Shown one piece after another: positions 35,130-43,032 of a DNA stretch of 64,000 nt. The DNA is from JACJYC01 sp964558465 (GTDB lineage Bacteria > Bacteroidota > Bacteroidia > Chitinophagales > Saprospiraceae). The notes under the pieces were generated by a model. That model had not been told where the DNA came from, did not search any database, and saw nothing but the letters and a program-made list of their open reading frames with translations. Position numbers and translations under genes: made by a program. Position 1 is the stretch's first letter, and every line of letters begins with the position of its first letter. The stretch covers positions 99,799 through 163,798 of the forward strand of contig CAZLEF010000002.1 of the NCBI GenBank assembly GCA_964558465.1, given 5' to 3'.

Positions 35130-35137
35130 CAAAGGTA
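35130..35137 (-). promoter_or_regulatory. Putative -7 element for rpsO
   Basis: Reads TACCTTTG on the minus strand, matching TANNTTTG, 46 bases before the start codon. No clear TTTG is visible at -33. Confidence 0.4.
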
Positions 35138-35235
35138 CGGTTTGTTTTGGAATATTTTGCCTGATTTGGAAAAAATTTATGATCTCGGGATTTTGGTTTG
35201 GCCACGCTGGGGCGTGGTTTGGGAGTAGTTAACCT

Positions 35236-35262
35236 CCAAACAACCCCAAACAACCCCAAACA
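35236..35262 (+). repeat. Short tandem repeat, ten-base unit CCAAACAACC
   Basis: Two full units and a partial third lie between the rpsO promoter and the stop of the acyltransferase-like gene at 35272. It is another member of the gene-end repeat family. Confidence 0.7.
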
Positions 35263-35271
35263 GGAACCCCC

Positions 35272-36555
35272 TCAAAACAAAAAATACCGGATGAAACTCA
35301 GCGTCCGCACCTTTTGCCGGGCGTGCAGGCGGCGGGAGAGGGAGCGCAGGGCCAGCACCCGGTTCAGACGCCATTGGTAGCGGGCCTGGGCCGGGACGGT
35401 AACGTAGAGGAACTCCCTGACCTGTTCGATATGCCGGATCAGCACGACAAAGCTGCCCACGAAGGCGATGGCGCCGAATGCGCAAACCCAGGGACTGAGG
35501 CTGTTGATCCAGAACGTGGAGATGCCAAAACCCAGCCAGGTGCCGAATAAAACGACGTAGTGAACGCTGTAGATGGTGAGCGTTTCGGAGCCGATCTTGG
35601 TCCACAAGGCTGGAACCGTTTTCATCCGGGCGATGCCCCACATGAAGATGCCCTGAACGATGAGCACATGGCCCAGCCGCCAGAACAAGGTGTTGCTGTA
35701 AGCCAGGGATTTGAAAATTTCAATATCCGTCAGGAAATACAATTTCATGAGGATGGCTGCGGAAAAGTAACTGATCGCATAACCCAGGGCCGCCAGGAAA
35801 AGTGGAAAGGCATGGGTAAAGGCGAGCCGGGGCCGGTGGTGCAGCACATAACCCGCCAGTCCGCCGAAGAGCGTATACCCTACCCAGGGGATTGGCGTGA
35901 AAATGGAGCCGTATTCCACCGTAAAGAAATTGGCCAGGAAAGTAGGCCATGCCGAATAATTGACGGATTTAAAAACCGGGTCCAGCAAAAAGGCGGAGAA
36001 GGCGGCGATGGTCAGCAGGATCCAGAGCGGTACGCCGGTTTTGCGGCCCAGGGCATAAAACCCGATCAGCAGCAGGAGTGCGACGCCGATGGAGTGCAGC
36101 ACATCGAGGGTAAAATACCAGGCGTGAAAGTAGCCGGTCAGCAGGCCAAAGAGGTTGATTTTGAGCAGGTAACCCAGCCCGATGAGCATCAATCCGCGGC
36201 GAAGGCCTTTTTGAACGCGCGCGTTTTCGGCCAGCGGCCGTCCGTCCTTCAGCAGGAGGAAGACAAAGACCAGGCCGGTGGTAAAGAAAAAGATGGGGGC
36301 AGTCAGCCCGCGCATGAAGTACCAGGCGGAGTAAACGGGGTGATCCGGGTTGCGGAATTCCGCAGCCAGGGTAGTGTCTACAAAATGGCCTTGCAGCATC
36401 ATGAGAATGGCAAACGCGCGAAGAACATCGATGAACTGGATGCGGGCCGGTTTAACGGCCGGGGCGCTTGCAGAAATTTCGGAGGCGGCAGTTGTTCTCA
36501 AAAGCAGTTGAAAATGAGTTACAAAGATACGCAAAAACAGGGATAAATATTGCAT
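35272..36555 (-). CDS. Acyltransferase-like membrane protein (DUF1624/HGSNAT type)
   Basis: 427 residues from the ATG at 36555; a longer frame to 36765 lacks support. About ten transmembrane helices. The first carries 'IQFIDVLRAFAILMMLQGHFVD', the R-x-x-A/D...Q-G-H motif of heparan-alpha-glucosaminide N-acetyltransferase-like proteins. A following short loop has 'RGLTAPIFFFTTGLVFVFLL'. The family moves acetyl or other acyl groups across the membrane to sugars. The helices 'YSVHYVVLFGTWLGFG' and 'WVGYTLFGGLAGYVLH' match the same family. The substrate is not known. A -7-like CAAAGATA inside the first codons (36522-36529) raises a small doubt about the exact start. Confidence 0.75.
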   Translation of the reverse strand: MQYLSLFLRIFVTHFQLLLRTTAASEISASAPAVKPARIQFIDVLRAFAILMMLQGHFVDTTLAAEFRNPDHPVYSAWYFMRGLTAPIFFFTTGLVFVFLLLKDGRPLAENARVQKGLRRGLMLIGLGYLLKINLFGLLTGYFHAWYFTLDVLHSIGVALLLLIGFYALGRKTGVPLWILLTIAAFSAFLLDPVFKSVNYSAWPTFLANFFTVEYGSIFTPIPWVGYTLFGGLAGYVLHHRPRLAFTHAFPLFLAALGYAISYFSAAILMKLYFLTDIEIFKSLAYSNTLFWRLGHVLIVQGIFMWGIARMKTVPALWTKIGSETLTIYSVHYVVLFGTWLGFGISTFWINSLSPWVCAFGAIAFVGSFVVLIRHIEQVREFLYVTVPAQARYQWRLNRVLALRSLSRRLHARQKVRTLSFIRYFLF

Positions 36556-36669
36556 AAAACCAAATAAAATTTTGCATTTTTTTACCCCCTGAAGGCTTTC
36601 CGGGCCTGATCCAAAACGGAATGCGGTCATCCCGCGGGATTTGCCAAAAAAGATTTTGTCCGTTTGAGG

Positions 36670-36701
36670 TTTGGAAATCATGGGAAGAAGGCATAACTTT
36701 G
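36670..36701 (+). promoter_or_regulatory. Strong Bacteroidota-type promoter upstream of the tRNA-Pro locus
   Basis: TTTG (36670-36673) and TAACTTTG (36694-36701) are 20 bases apart, a complete match to the -33/-7 consensus. It would transcribe the 5' partial tRNA copy and then tRNA-Pro, about 200 bases downstream. Confidence 0.6.
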
Positions 36702-36841
36702 CCGGGCTTTTCTGAAAAGGGGGTTTGGGAGTATATTTCCCGGCGCCAATTTGGAAAAATTGCAAAGGTTCGCCTTCTATTTATGGGAGTTATGGCGGAC
36801 GGAGCCCGCCTTCGCTCCTGTGGAGCTACGGCGGACGGAGA

Positions 36842-36885
36842 CGGGGTGTAGCGTCCCGCTTGAGAAGCGGGATTAGCGCGCGTCG
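36842..36885 (+). pseudogene. Partial tRNA-Pro copy, 5' half with an inserted hairpin
   Basis: CGGGGTGTAGCG (36842-36853) and TTAGCGCGCGTCG (36873-36885) are identical to the 5' half of the functional tRNA-Pro just downstream. Between them, in place of the eight-base D-loop part, sits TCCCGCTT-GAG-AAGCGGGA, an eight-base-pair hairpin. The copy stops at the anticodon stem and cannot make a tRNA. Confidence 0.7.
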
Positions 36886-36909
36886 AAAACCAGTTAGCCA
36901 AAAAAAATT

Positions 36910-36984
36910 CGGGGTGTAGCGCAGCCCGGTTAGCGCGCGTCGTTCGGGACGACGAGGCCGGAGGTTCGAATCCTCTCACCCCGA
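36910..36984 (+). tRNA. tRNA-Pro (anticodon CGG)
   Basis: The cloverleaf folds fully. The acceptor stem is CGGGGTG with CACCCCG, including the C1-G72 pair typical of bacterial tRNA-Pro. The D-stem is GCGC, the anticodon stem is CGTCG/CGACG with loop TTCGGGA (anticodon CGG, G37), and the T-arm is GGAGG-TTCGAAT-CCTCT. The discriminator is A, and CCA is not encoded. It reads CCG proline codons. Confidence 0.93.
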
Positions 36985-36993
36985 CAAACTTTC

Positions 36994-37023
36994 AAAAGCC
37001 GGCAACACAGTTGCCGGCTTTTT
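36994..37023 (+). terminator. Rho-independent terminator of tRNA-Pro
   Basis: GCCGGCAAC-ACA-GTTGCCGGC with flanking A and T runs (AAAA.../...TTTTT) makes a nine-base-pair GC-rich stem right after the tRNA. Confidence 0.85.
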
Positions 37024-37078
37024 CATTTTCCAGGACAAGCCAAACCTCAAGTTTGAGCTTGTCCTGGAAAATGAAAAA
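37019..37078 (+). repeat. Long hairpin overlapping the tRNA terminator
   Basis: A 22-base arm (37019-37040) is perfectly complementary to 37057-37078, and the stem continues with CAAAC/GTTTG around a CTCAA loop with a single bulged A at 37056. About 27 base pairs in total. The 5' arm begins in the terminator T-run. Confidence 0.85.
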
Positions 37079-37268
37079 GGCAAGCCCGCAGGGCGGCTTT
37101 TGGAAGTTTGTAACGGCCCCCACCAAGGATGGGCGCAGCCAATCCGCTCACTGCGCCAAACCTCAAGTTTGAGCTTGTCCTGGAAAATGAAAAAGGCAAG
37201 CCCGCAGGGCGGCTTTTGGAAGTTTGTAACGGCCCCCCCTCCAAGGATGGGCGCAGCCAATCCGCTCA
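37039..37268 (+). repeat. Direct tandem duplication of about 116 bp
   Basis: Two nearly identical copies start at 37039 and 37155. They differ mainly in the length of a C-run. Each ends in AATCCGCTCA, which in the second copy runs on into the CCCCGACA of a tRNA-Pro 3' end. Confidence 0.85.
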
Positions 37269-37312
37269 CCCCGACAAATTTTCAAAGGCCGGCAATGAGC
37301 GTTGCCGGCTTT
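37259..37312 (+). repeat. Second copy of the tRNA-Pro 3' end and its terminator
   Basis: AATCC-CTCACCCCGACAAA-like sequence, then GCCGGCAA-TGAGCG-TTGCCGGC and a T-run. This matches the end of tRNA-Pro and its terminator (36971-37023) with a few changes. Confidence 0.75.
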
Positions 37313-37403
37313 TTTATTTTACACGAAGCGCCAAACCCCTACAAGGTCCTGCGGTATGAAAGTCCATTGGACGAAAACACTCCCGGAAAAGAAAAATACA
37401 ACG

Positions 37404-37411
37404 TACTTTTG
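37404..37411 (+). promoter_or_regulatory. Putative -7 element for the DUF433 genes
   Basis: TACTTTTG matches TANNTTTG, 15 bases before the ATG at 37426. No -33 element at the right distance. Confidence 0.35.
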
Positions 37412-37425
37412 TAAAAAGAATAGTC

Positions 37426-37668
37426 ATGGAATTTATTTTTCCAGGGTTTCCCCGCATCGCAGTTAATCCGAAGGTTTGCACAGGCAAGCCACACATTCGA
37501 GGTACACGCATCACGGTCTCGTCAGTCTTGGCGCATTTGGCGGGAGGCATGAACATAGAGACGATGCTTGTTGAATTTCCACGTCTCAAGCGAGAGGATA
37601 TTTTTGAGGCGCTTTCTTTTGCGTCGCAACGAATGCAGGAACAATACCTCCCTTTGCAAACTGCTTGA
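37426..37668 (+). CDS. DUF433 family antitoxin-like protein
   Basis: 80 residues. The family pattern is complete: 'RIAVNPKVCTGKPHIRGTRITVSSVLAHLAGGMNIETMLVEFPRLKREDIFEALSFA', with the N-P-x-V-x-x-G-x-P-x-I-x-G-T-R motif and a following helix-turn-helix-like segment. DUF433 proteins are usually antitoxins paired with a DUF5615 (PIN-like) toxin encoded just downstream. Here a second DUF433 gene follows ten bases later and then only the beginning of a toxin. It is probably autoregulatory by DNA binding. Confidence 0.88.
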   Translation: MEFIFPGFPRIAVNPKVCTGKPHIRGTRITVSSVLAHLAGGMNIETMLVEFPRLKREDIFEALSFASQRMQEQYLPLQTA

Positions 37669-37678
37669 ACCATGCAAT

Positions 37679-37882
37679 ATGACCATTTATAAAGGCATTA
37701 TTACCATCGAGCCCGGAAAACGTTTGGGTAACCCTTGCATCCGCAATATGCGCATTACGGTGGAGGATCTATTGAGGTACCTCGCCTCCGGGATGACGAT
37801 GGAAGAAATTCTTCATGATTTCCCTGAGTTGACCCGGCAGGATATCCTTATCGCCCTTGAATTTGCCGCCAACCGCCAATAA
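37679..37882 (+). CDS. Second DUF433 family antitoxin-like protein
   Basis: 67 residues from the ATG at 37679. Same family as the preceding gene but diverged ('GIITIEPGKRLGNPCIRNMRITVEDLLRYLASGMTMEEILHDFPELTRQDILIALEFAA' order). The G-x-P-x-I-R-x-x-R-I-T motif has C-I-R-N-M in place of H-I-R-G-T. It starts ten bases after the first DUF433 stop and 36 bases before the toxin remnant, so it is the likely original partner of that toxin. Confidence 0.85.
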   Translation: MTIYKGIITIEPGKRLGNPCIRNMRITVEDLLRYLASGMTMEEILHDFPELTRQDILIALEFAANRQ

Positions 37883-37917
37883 AGGATCGGTGTCGCCGTC
37901 TAACTCCCGCCTGCCTC

Positions 37918-38106
37918 ATGAAAATATTGGTGGACCAGAACATTGCTCTACTGCGTTTCGGCCTGTTTCTTAATGCCAAATCTGCTAACGCCGCTTCCTT
38001 CGCTTGCAAAATCCGTATCAAAAGTGAATTCCGTTTTACGAAATGGGAGAATGTACATCAAGTTGAAGCTGCACCCACCCGAATTCCCATCCATTTTCAG
38101 GTTTAA
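37918..38106 (+). pseudogene. Truncated DUF5615 (PIN-like) toxin remnant
   Basis: 62 residues beginning 'MKILVDQNIALLRFG', which matches the 'MK-LVD-N' opening of DUF5615 PIN-like toxins (about 115 residues when intact). After about residue 15 the sequence no longer resembles the family, and no later part with catalytic acidic residues is found downstream. I read it as a decayed toxin, but a short unrelated gene cannot be excluded. Confidence 0.45.
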
Positions 38107-38401
38107 GTCCTAAAAACTTGACAAATAGAATTTCAGGGCTTATATTTGGAATCTCTAATCGTGTGTCAGCAATCGCTTTTCAGCAGAGACCCTTTTTGCA
38201 GAACATCGTCGCCGTTTATTAACATCCAGGCTATTTTCAATTCCCGCCGTTCCCGGTGTGGATTTGTGTGTCCATAATCAACATCAAAAGCCCTTGTTGT
38301 GTATAAAACTGACCAATTATTCCGCTGGCATTGTAAAGGAACGACTGACTGTTCCGACCTTCCCCGATTCAGTAATCCATTTCAACACCTTAAACCAACT
38401 C
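38107..38401 (+). other. Intergenic region between the toxin remnant and the WYL regulator
   Basis: 295 bases. A GTG-started extension of the WYL gene to 38258 is possible but its residues do not resemble a regulator N-terminus. No clear promoter or repeat is seen. Confidence 0.4.
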
Positions 38402-39322
38402 ATGGAAAAGGATAGCATGCGTCTGCGCCTGCCGGCCCTCATCCGGGCTCTGTTGGAGTATCCCTACGGTTACACCAAACAGCAATTGGCCAAGATGTTC
38501 CAGGTGAGCGACGACACCATCGAGCGCGATATCGCTGCGATCGGCAGCGTCGGATTCACCATCCATAAAGATAAAAACCGCCGGTACGCTTTCGCGGGGG
38601 AAAAACCCCTCAAACAATTGAAAGAACTCCTCTATTTCAACGAAGAGGAACAAAAACAATTGTTGGAATCCATCGACCGGCACGCCCCGTATATGGCAAG
38701 GGCGCAGGCCGAAAAACTCAAACACAAAGTTGCCTCGCTGTACGACTACCGGCGCCTGGGATTTGCCCACCTCCGCCGGCCTTATCTCGACAAGATCGAC
38801 CTGCTGCAACTGGCCCGGAAAGAAAAACGCCAGATCGACCTGGTCAACTACCACTCTTCCAACAGCAACAAAATCAGCGACCGCCGGGTGGAGTGTTTCC
38901 TGGTCCTGCCGGCCGAAGATATTTTGCAGGCCTACGACCTCGACCGGCAGGAGTTGCGGCATTTTCGCCTTTCGCGCATCGGCAGGGTAGAGGTATTGCC
39001 CCAGCGATGGCAGTACGAACACCTGCATCAGGCCCGCGCGACCGACCCTTTCAGGATTGTAGACAACAACCAGGTCATGGTACACCTCCGCCTGAAAGTA
39101 GGGGCTTACAACGAACTGGTCGAACGGTTTCCGGCTACCCTGGCCCATACCCTTCCCGCTGCCGACAAGCCGGATGTCTATGATTTCCAATGCAATGTGA
39201 ATCGCGGTTTCCTGGGGCTGACCAATTTTATCCTGGGGTTTTACCACCAGTTGGTGGAGGTCGTCGCACCGGAATCCTTGATCGAACACCTGCGAAAAGA
39301 AGTGGAACGGATGAAATTTTGA
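38402..39322 (+). CDS. WYL-domain transcriptional regulator beside the CRISPR-cas operon
   Basis: 306 residues from the ATG at 38402. The N-terminal winged helix ('RLRLPALIRALLEYPYGYTKQQLAKMFQVSDDTIERDIAAIGSVGF') fits a DeoR/HTH_11-type DNA reader. The middle and C-terminal parts hold a WYL ligand domain ('KRQIDLVNYHSSNSNKISDRRVECFLVLPAEDILQAYDLDRQELRHFRLSRIGRVEVL'), which in characterised members binds single-stranded nucleic acid or nucleotides, and a WCX-like tail. WYL proteins regulate CRISPR and other defence loci. It ends 151 bases before cas8b on the same strand and has host-like GC content, unlike cas8b. Confidence 0.85.
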   Translation: MEKDSMRLRLPALIRALLEYPYGYTKQQLAKMFQVSDDTIERDIAAIGSVGFTIHKDKNRRYAFAGEKPLKQLKELLYFNEEEQKQLLESIDRHAPYMARAQAEKLKHKVASLYDYRRLGFAHLRRPYLDKIDLLQLARKEKRQIDLVNYHSSNSNKISDRRVECFLVLPAEDILQAYDLDRQELRHFRLSRIGRVEVLPQRWQYEHLHQARATDPFRIVDNNQVMVHLRLKVGAYNELVERFPATLAHTLPAADKPDVYDFQCNVNRGFLGLTNFILGFYHQLVEVVAPESLIEHLRKEVERMKF

Positions 39323-39473
39323 AATTTTTTTTGGAAAACCGCAGGAGGTGCGGCGGTGGGGGGGTGAGATTTGTGGGGTGGGGAGTTTGCTGAAAATATT
39401 TAAGAGAACAAGATTTGAACCAACTGCAAATGTAGTTTCAATTTTTTGCGAAACTTTTAAATCCAAGGTCAAA

Positions 39474-41336
39474 ATGATAAAGACCATTTACCAATTTGGG
39501 ATGTATTTAAAGGAGATTGAAGAAATGCAACCTTATTTTGAGGTGTCTGCCGCTCCTTACCCTGAATCCGCAACCAATGAACAAGTAATTGTAGCTGAAA
39601 TTGAAGATCGAAAATTTAAACAGTTGAGTGTTGAACGGTATTCGATATCTCATATAGGTAAGTACCTGTTCCGGGAGCTTGCAAGTCGTCGTTCCACGAG
39701 CATCGTCCCATCATTACATTTCTATTTTATTCCTAAGGAATTAGATTTGGAAAATTCTATGTCGAAATTTCTGGACAAACTCCAAAGAAGCATAGGTGCA
39801 AATGCAGCCGTTTACGAGCAGTATTTTGACATAGATGCCTTGGTAGAAGGGGTCAAATCGGAGCTAAAAGCTTTTGTCAGCAAGGTGCTGGCTGAAAAAA
39901 AGAACTACTTATTCACGCTCAGGATTGACGGCAAGCTTCTGGGGGAAATTCCTGCTATAAAAAAGATTTTGGAGGAAAGCAGCTACGACAGGTATTTTAA
40001 GGATAGTAAGAGCCAATTGTTCCTAGGAAAAAACAAGGTTTGCGCAGTAACTTACAAGGAAGTTAAAGAAGTTTGGGGCCGGGTGGATACCCTTGGTTTT
40101 ACGGTGAACGACATTGCTTTTTCCAGAAACGGATTCAATGCCACGGAGTCTTACAAAATGTTTCCTGTGTCGGGAGAAGTTGTAAAGGTGTTGGAAGGAA
40201 CGAAGCGGGCGTTGGTGAATAAACTGTACTTTTCATTTTCTGGTATTCGATTTTTCGTACTGCCGCATTTTGTCACTTTGAGCGACGAGGTACTAAAGAA
40301 AAAGTTATTGGTAGAACGTTTCGTGGATTATTTGACCAAGGGTGACGACCCTGGCTTTGATCCAATGGCAGATTCAATCATTAATTCGGAGACAGTTTTT
40401 AAGTCAATCCTCGCGGACCCGGAACTTGGTCACAATAGCATTTATTATGATCTATTCTTCTTTGAGCCAAACCAGGCCCAGTTTATTATCAAACTTCATG
40501 TCTCTGATGTGCTTCCTTCAAGGTTCAGAGTCATCAAAGATGTAAAGAAACAGATAACTGACTTTTATAAGCCTATTACACTAAAGACACCAAAAGGGAA
40601 AAAATCATGGCACTTCACTCCAAATTTTTACAATATAAAGGACTATTTTTCCTTAAAAAGGGAGAAGGAAACAGTTATCGAACCCTACTTCTTCAAGATT
40701 GTGGAAGCTATTTTTTATAAAAACAGGGTAAATGAACAGCAGGTGCTTTTAGCCTTTTTACAAAAAATCATACCTGCCTTTAAGAACCTTGAAAAGGAGC
40801 GGTATTCCTTTGAAGACCACGTTAAGCACTCTTTTTGCATTCATCAATTTTTTCAACAATTACAACTTTTTGGAAATATGGAAACAAAACCTGCCAATAT
40901 CATCGGCCTGACGGCTTTAGATTTTATTGATAAGCACCAGACATTTTTCAAAAGCAGGCTCCAAAAATCTGCATTCTTGTTGGGTTGTGCAGTAGAAGTA
41001 TTACTTAATTCACAACGCTCCAATCTTGGCAAGAATGAGCCATTTGCCAAAAGATTGAACAATCTAAGCATCAATTACCACGAAATGCAGCGAATAAAAG
41101 CGGAGCTTTTGAACAAAGGCAAGCAATATCAGGATGCCAAAAAACTGAGGAACGTCAAGTACTTCCATCAATTACTTGTTCAATTCGACCTGCTTATGAT
41201 GGGTGGAGATGACGCCAGCGTAAGTAAAACCGAAATTTCTTATGCCTTCTCTGTAGGATTGGTACTTGAGAAAGAATTTAATATAGAGAGGTGGAGGAAT
41301 AAATTGGCAGACACCGACGAACAAGAAACTGAATAA
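39474..41336 (+). CDS. cas8b: Type I-B CRISPR effector large subunit Cas8b (Csh1)
   Basis: 620 residues from the ATG at 39474; upstream in-frame codons from 39348 form a low-quality extension overlapping the G-rich leader. The opening 'MIKTIYQFGMYLKEIEEMQPYFE' and length fit the Csh1/Cas8b family, the subunit that recognises the PAM and holds the Cascade complex on DNA. Positional evidence is strong, since it begins the cas7-cas5-cas3 series with a 24-base gap to cas7. No zinc-finger cysteines are evident. Composition is AT-rich with A/T-ending codons compared with the WYL gene, which suggests transfer. Confidence 0.85.
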   Translation: MIKTIYQFGMYLKEIEEMQPYFEVSAAPYPESATNEQVIVAEIEDRKFKQLSVERYSISHIGKYLFRELASRRSTSIVPSLHFYFIPKELDLENSMSKFLDKLQRSIGANAAVYEQYFDIDALVEGVKSELKAFVSKVLAEKKNYLFTLRIDGKLLGEIPAIKKILEESSYDRYFKDSKSQLFLGKNKVCAVTYKEVKEVWGRVDTLGFTVNDIAFSRNGFNATESYKMFPVSGEVVKVLEGTKRALVNKLYFSFSGIRFFVLPHFVTLSDEVLKKKLLVERFVDYLTKGDDPGFDPMADSIINSETVFKSILADPELGHNSIYYDLFFFEPNQAQFIIKLHVSDVLPSRFRVIKDVKKQITDFYKPITLKTPKGKKSWHFTPNFYNIKDYFSLKREKETVIEPYFFKIVEAIFYKNRVNEQQVLLAFLQKIIPAFKNLEKERYSFEDHVKHSFCIHQFFQQLQLFGNMETKPANIIGLTALDFIDKHQTFFKSRLQKSAFLLGCAVEVLLNSQRSNLGKNEPFAKRLNNLSINYHEMQRIKAELLNKGKQYQDAKKLRNVKYFHQLLVQFDLLMMGGDDASVSKTEISYAFSVGLVLEKEFNIERWRNKLADTDEQETE

Positions 41337-41360
41337 TTATCACTCATAAATCAACTCAAA

Positions 41361-42248
41361 ATGGCAAAGATTCAAAACCGCAGCGAATTGCTGTTTCTTT
41401 ACGATGTAAAGCGATGCAACCCAAATGGAGATCCGCTCGACGCTAATCGCCCACGGATTGACGAGGAATCTGGCAGGTGCCTGGTGACCGATGTCCGTCT
41501 CAAAAGAACGGTGAGAGACTACCTTTTCAATAAAGGCTTCAACGGAGGTGAAATTGGGGATATTTTCATAAGGGATGAGGATGGTAAACCCGTAACAGGA
41601 GCAGAACGAAGCAAGGCCTATAAAGATCGGGAAGAGTTTTGCCATAAGTTCATCGATGTGCGGCTATTTGGTGGCGTTTCAGCACCAGGAGATTCTGCCG
41701 GCGACGGCAAAAAAGGCAAGGTCTTCCATTATACGGGCCCAGTGCAGTTTTCCATGGGTTATTCGCTCAACAAGGTTCATGAAAACTTCATTAAAGGAAC
41801 TGGCGCATTTGCTACCAAGGAGGGAGCAGAGCAAAAAACTTTCCGGGAAGAATACAACATTACTTACGGAATGATTGCTTTTCACGGAGTGGTCAACGAA
41901 AATGCTGCCTCCCATGTCGGAACTACTGAAAAGGACGTAGAAGAACTAACGGAAGCCATGTGGAATGGCACAAAGGATTTGTTAACTCGTTCAAAAAAAG
42001 GCCATATGCCACGCCTTCTTGTGAAAATAAATTACCATGATGGATTTTTTATTGGTGATCTGTGTGAACGACTCAAATTGGAACCTGTTGAAGGAAAAAA
42101 GGTAGATGCGCTGGAAGATATTGAAGACTATAAATTGAACACGGCAGCTTTGAATGCGGCGCTTTTAAAGCACGATGATAAAATAATTTCAATCTCCATC
42201 CAGAAGGATGACAGGCTGACCTTAAGCGAACCCATCAGGACCAAATAA
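41361..42248 (+). CDS. cas7: Type I-B Cascade backbone Cas7 (Csh2)
   Basis: 295 residues. 'RSELLFLYDVKRCNPNGDPLDANRPRIDEESGRCLVTDVRLKRTVRDYL' is the hallmark opening of Csh2-type Cas7 (RRM fold, NPNGDP loop). 'GAFATKEGAEQKTFREEYNITYGMIAFHGVVNENAA' covers the thumb and RNA-binding region. Several copies line the crRNA in the Cascade complex. It lies 24 bases after cas8b and 19 before cas5. Confidence 0.95.
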   Translation: MAKIQNRSELLFLYDVKRCNPNGDPLDANRPRIDEESGRCLVTDVRLKRTVRDYLFNKGFNGGEIGDIFIRDEDGKPVTGAERSKAYKDREEFCHKFIDVRLFGGVSAPGDSAGDGKKGKVFHYTGPVQFSMGYSLNKVHENFIKGTGAFATKEGAEQKTFREEYNITYGMIAFHGVVNENAASHVGTTEKDVEELTEAMWNGTKDLLTRSKKGHMPRLLVKINYHDGFFIGDLCERLKLEPVEGKKVDALEDIEDYKLNTAALNAALLKHDDKIISISIQKDDRLTLSEPIRTK

Positions 42249-42267
42249 TTTCCCAAATTTTAGCATC

Positions 42268-43032
42268 ATGAAAGTATTGGTTTTTGACATTTGGGGCGAT
42301 TTTGCGCATTTCAAGAAGATTTATGCGACAACAACTGCAGTCACCTATTTAGTGCCTACCAAGCCTGCCGTTTACGGGTATATCGGCGCCATTTTGGGAC
42401 TGGAAAAGTTCGACAACGAATACTTGCGCTATTTTGCCAACAAAGGCTGTCTCATTGGGATTTCGCTTCGGGGCTCAGTTGCAATTAAAGAAAAATTGGA
42501 AGGGACCAGGGAGGATGGCGACCAAGTAATAATGCGGCGTATGGGCGTAAACTTACGGGCAGAATTGGGGAGGCGCAAACATGGAAGCCCCCCCAAACCT
42601 ACTTTAACGGAATACATCTATCGGCCAAAGTATAGGCTTTATATTCATTTAAAAGATACTGCTTTGCATGATTCGTTGAAAAGCAAGCTGGAAAATCATC
42701 AAGCTGTTTATACACCTACCCTCGGGTTGGCAGGGCTGCTTTCTAATTTCCAGTTTTTAGGAGATCATGAGACCCATCTGCAAGTTTCGGAAAAAGCATT
42801 ACCTATCCATTCTATTATTCCCAAGAAGCAGTTTGTCGCTTTTGAGCCATCCATGTTTGACAACGAGCAAGAATTTTACATTGTAGAGCAAAGTATGTAC
42901 GCCTTGGAAATGGATGAAGAAAGGAATGTGACCCAACGAGATGATATTTTAGTGGAAAGGACTGGGAAACCCGTTTTAGCCAAAGTCGAACAATATTATC
43001 CTATCAATGGATCCAATGTCATCCTCTTCTGA
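42268..43032 (+). CDS. cas5: Type I-B Cascade subunit Cas5
   Basis: 254 residues. 'MKVLVFDIWGDFAHFKKIYATTTAVTYLVPTKPAVYGYIGAILGL' is the Cas5h opening: RRM strand followed by the P-T-(K/R)-x-A-V/I-x-G-x-(I/L)-G-A helix. The late 'TPTLGLAGLLSNFQFLG' is also conserved. Cas5 binds the 5' handle of the crRNA. The stop lies inside the beginning of cas3 (overlap of 17-26 bases depending on the cas3 start), so translation is coupled. Confidence 0.93.
   Translation: MKVLVFDIWGDFAHFKKIYATTTAVTYLVPTKPAVYGYIGAILGLEKFDNEYLRYFANKGCLIGISLRGSVAIKEKLEGTREDGDQVIMRRMGVNLRAELGRRKHGSPPKPTLTEYIYRPKYRLYIHLKDTALHDSLKSKLENHQAVYTPTLGLAGLLSNFQFLGDHETHLQVSEKALPIHSIIPKKQFVAFEPSMFDNEQEFYIVEQSMYALEMDEERNVTQRDDILVERTGKPVLAKVEQYYPINGSNVILF

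Noticed and set aside
35560..36546. A 328-codon open frame opposite the acyltransferase-like gene
   Set aside because: Antisense to a clear multi-pass membrane protein and composed of hydrophilic, Gln/Gly-rich filler.
38258..38401. GTG-started extension of the WYL regulator
   Set aside because: Its 48 residues do not resemble the family, and the ATG at 38402 directly precedes the winged-helix domain.
39348..39473. Extended N-terminus for Cas8b
   Set aside because: The extra 42 residues come from a G-rich intergenic stretch. The ATG at 39474 gives the normal Csh1 opening.
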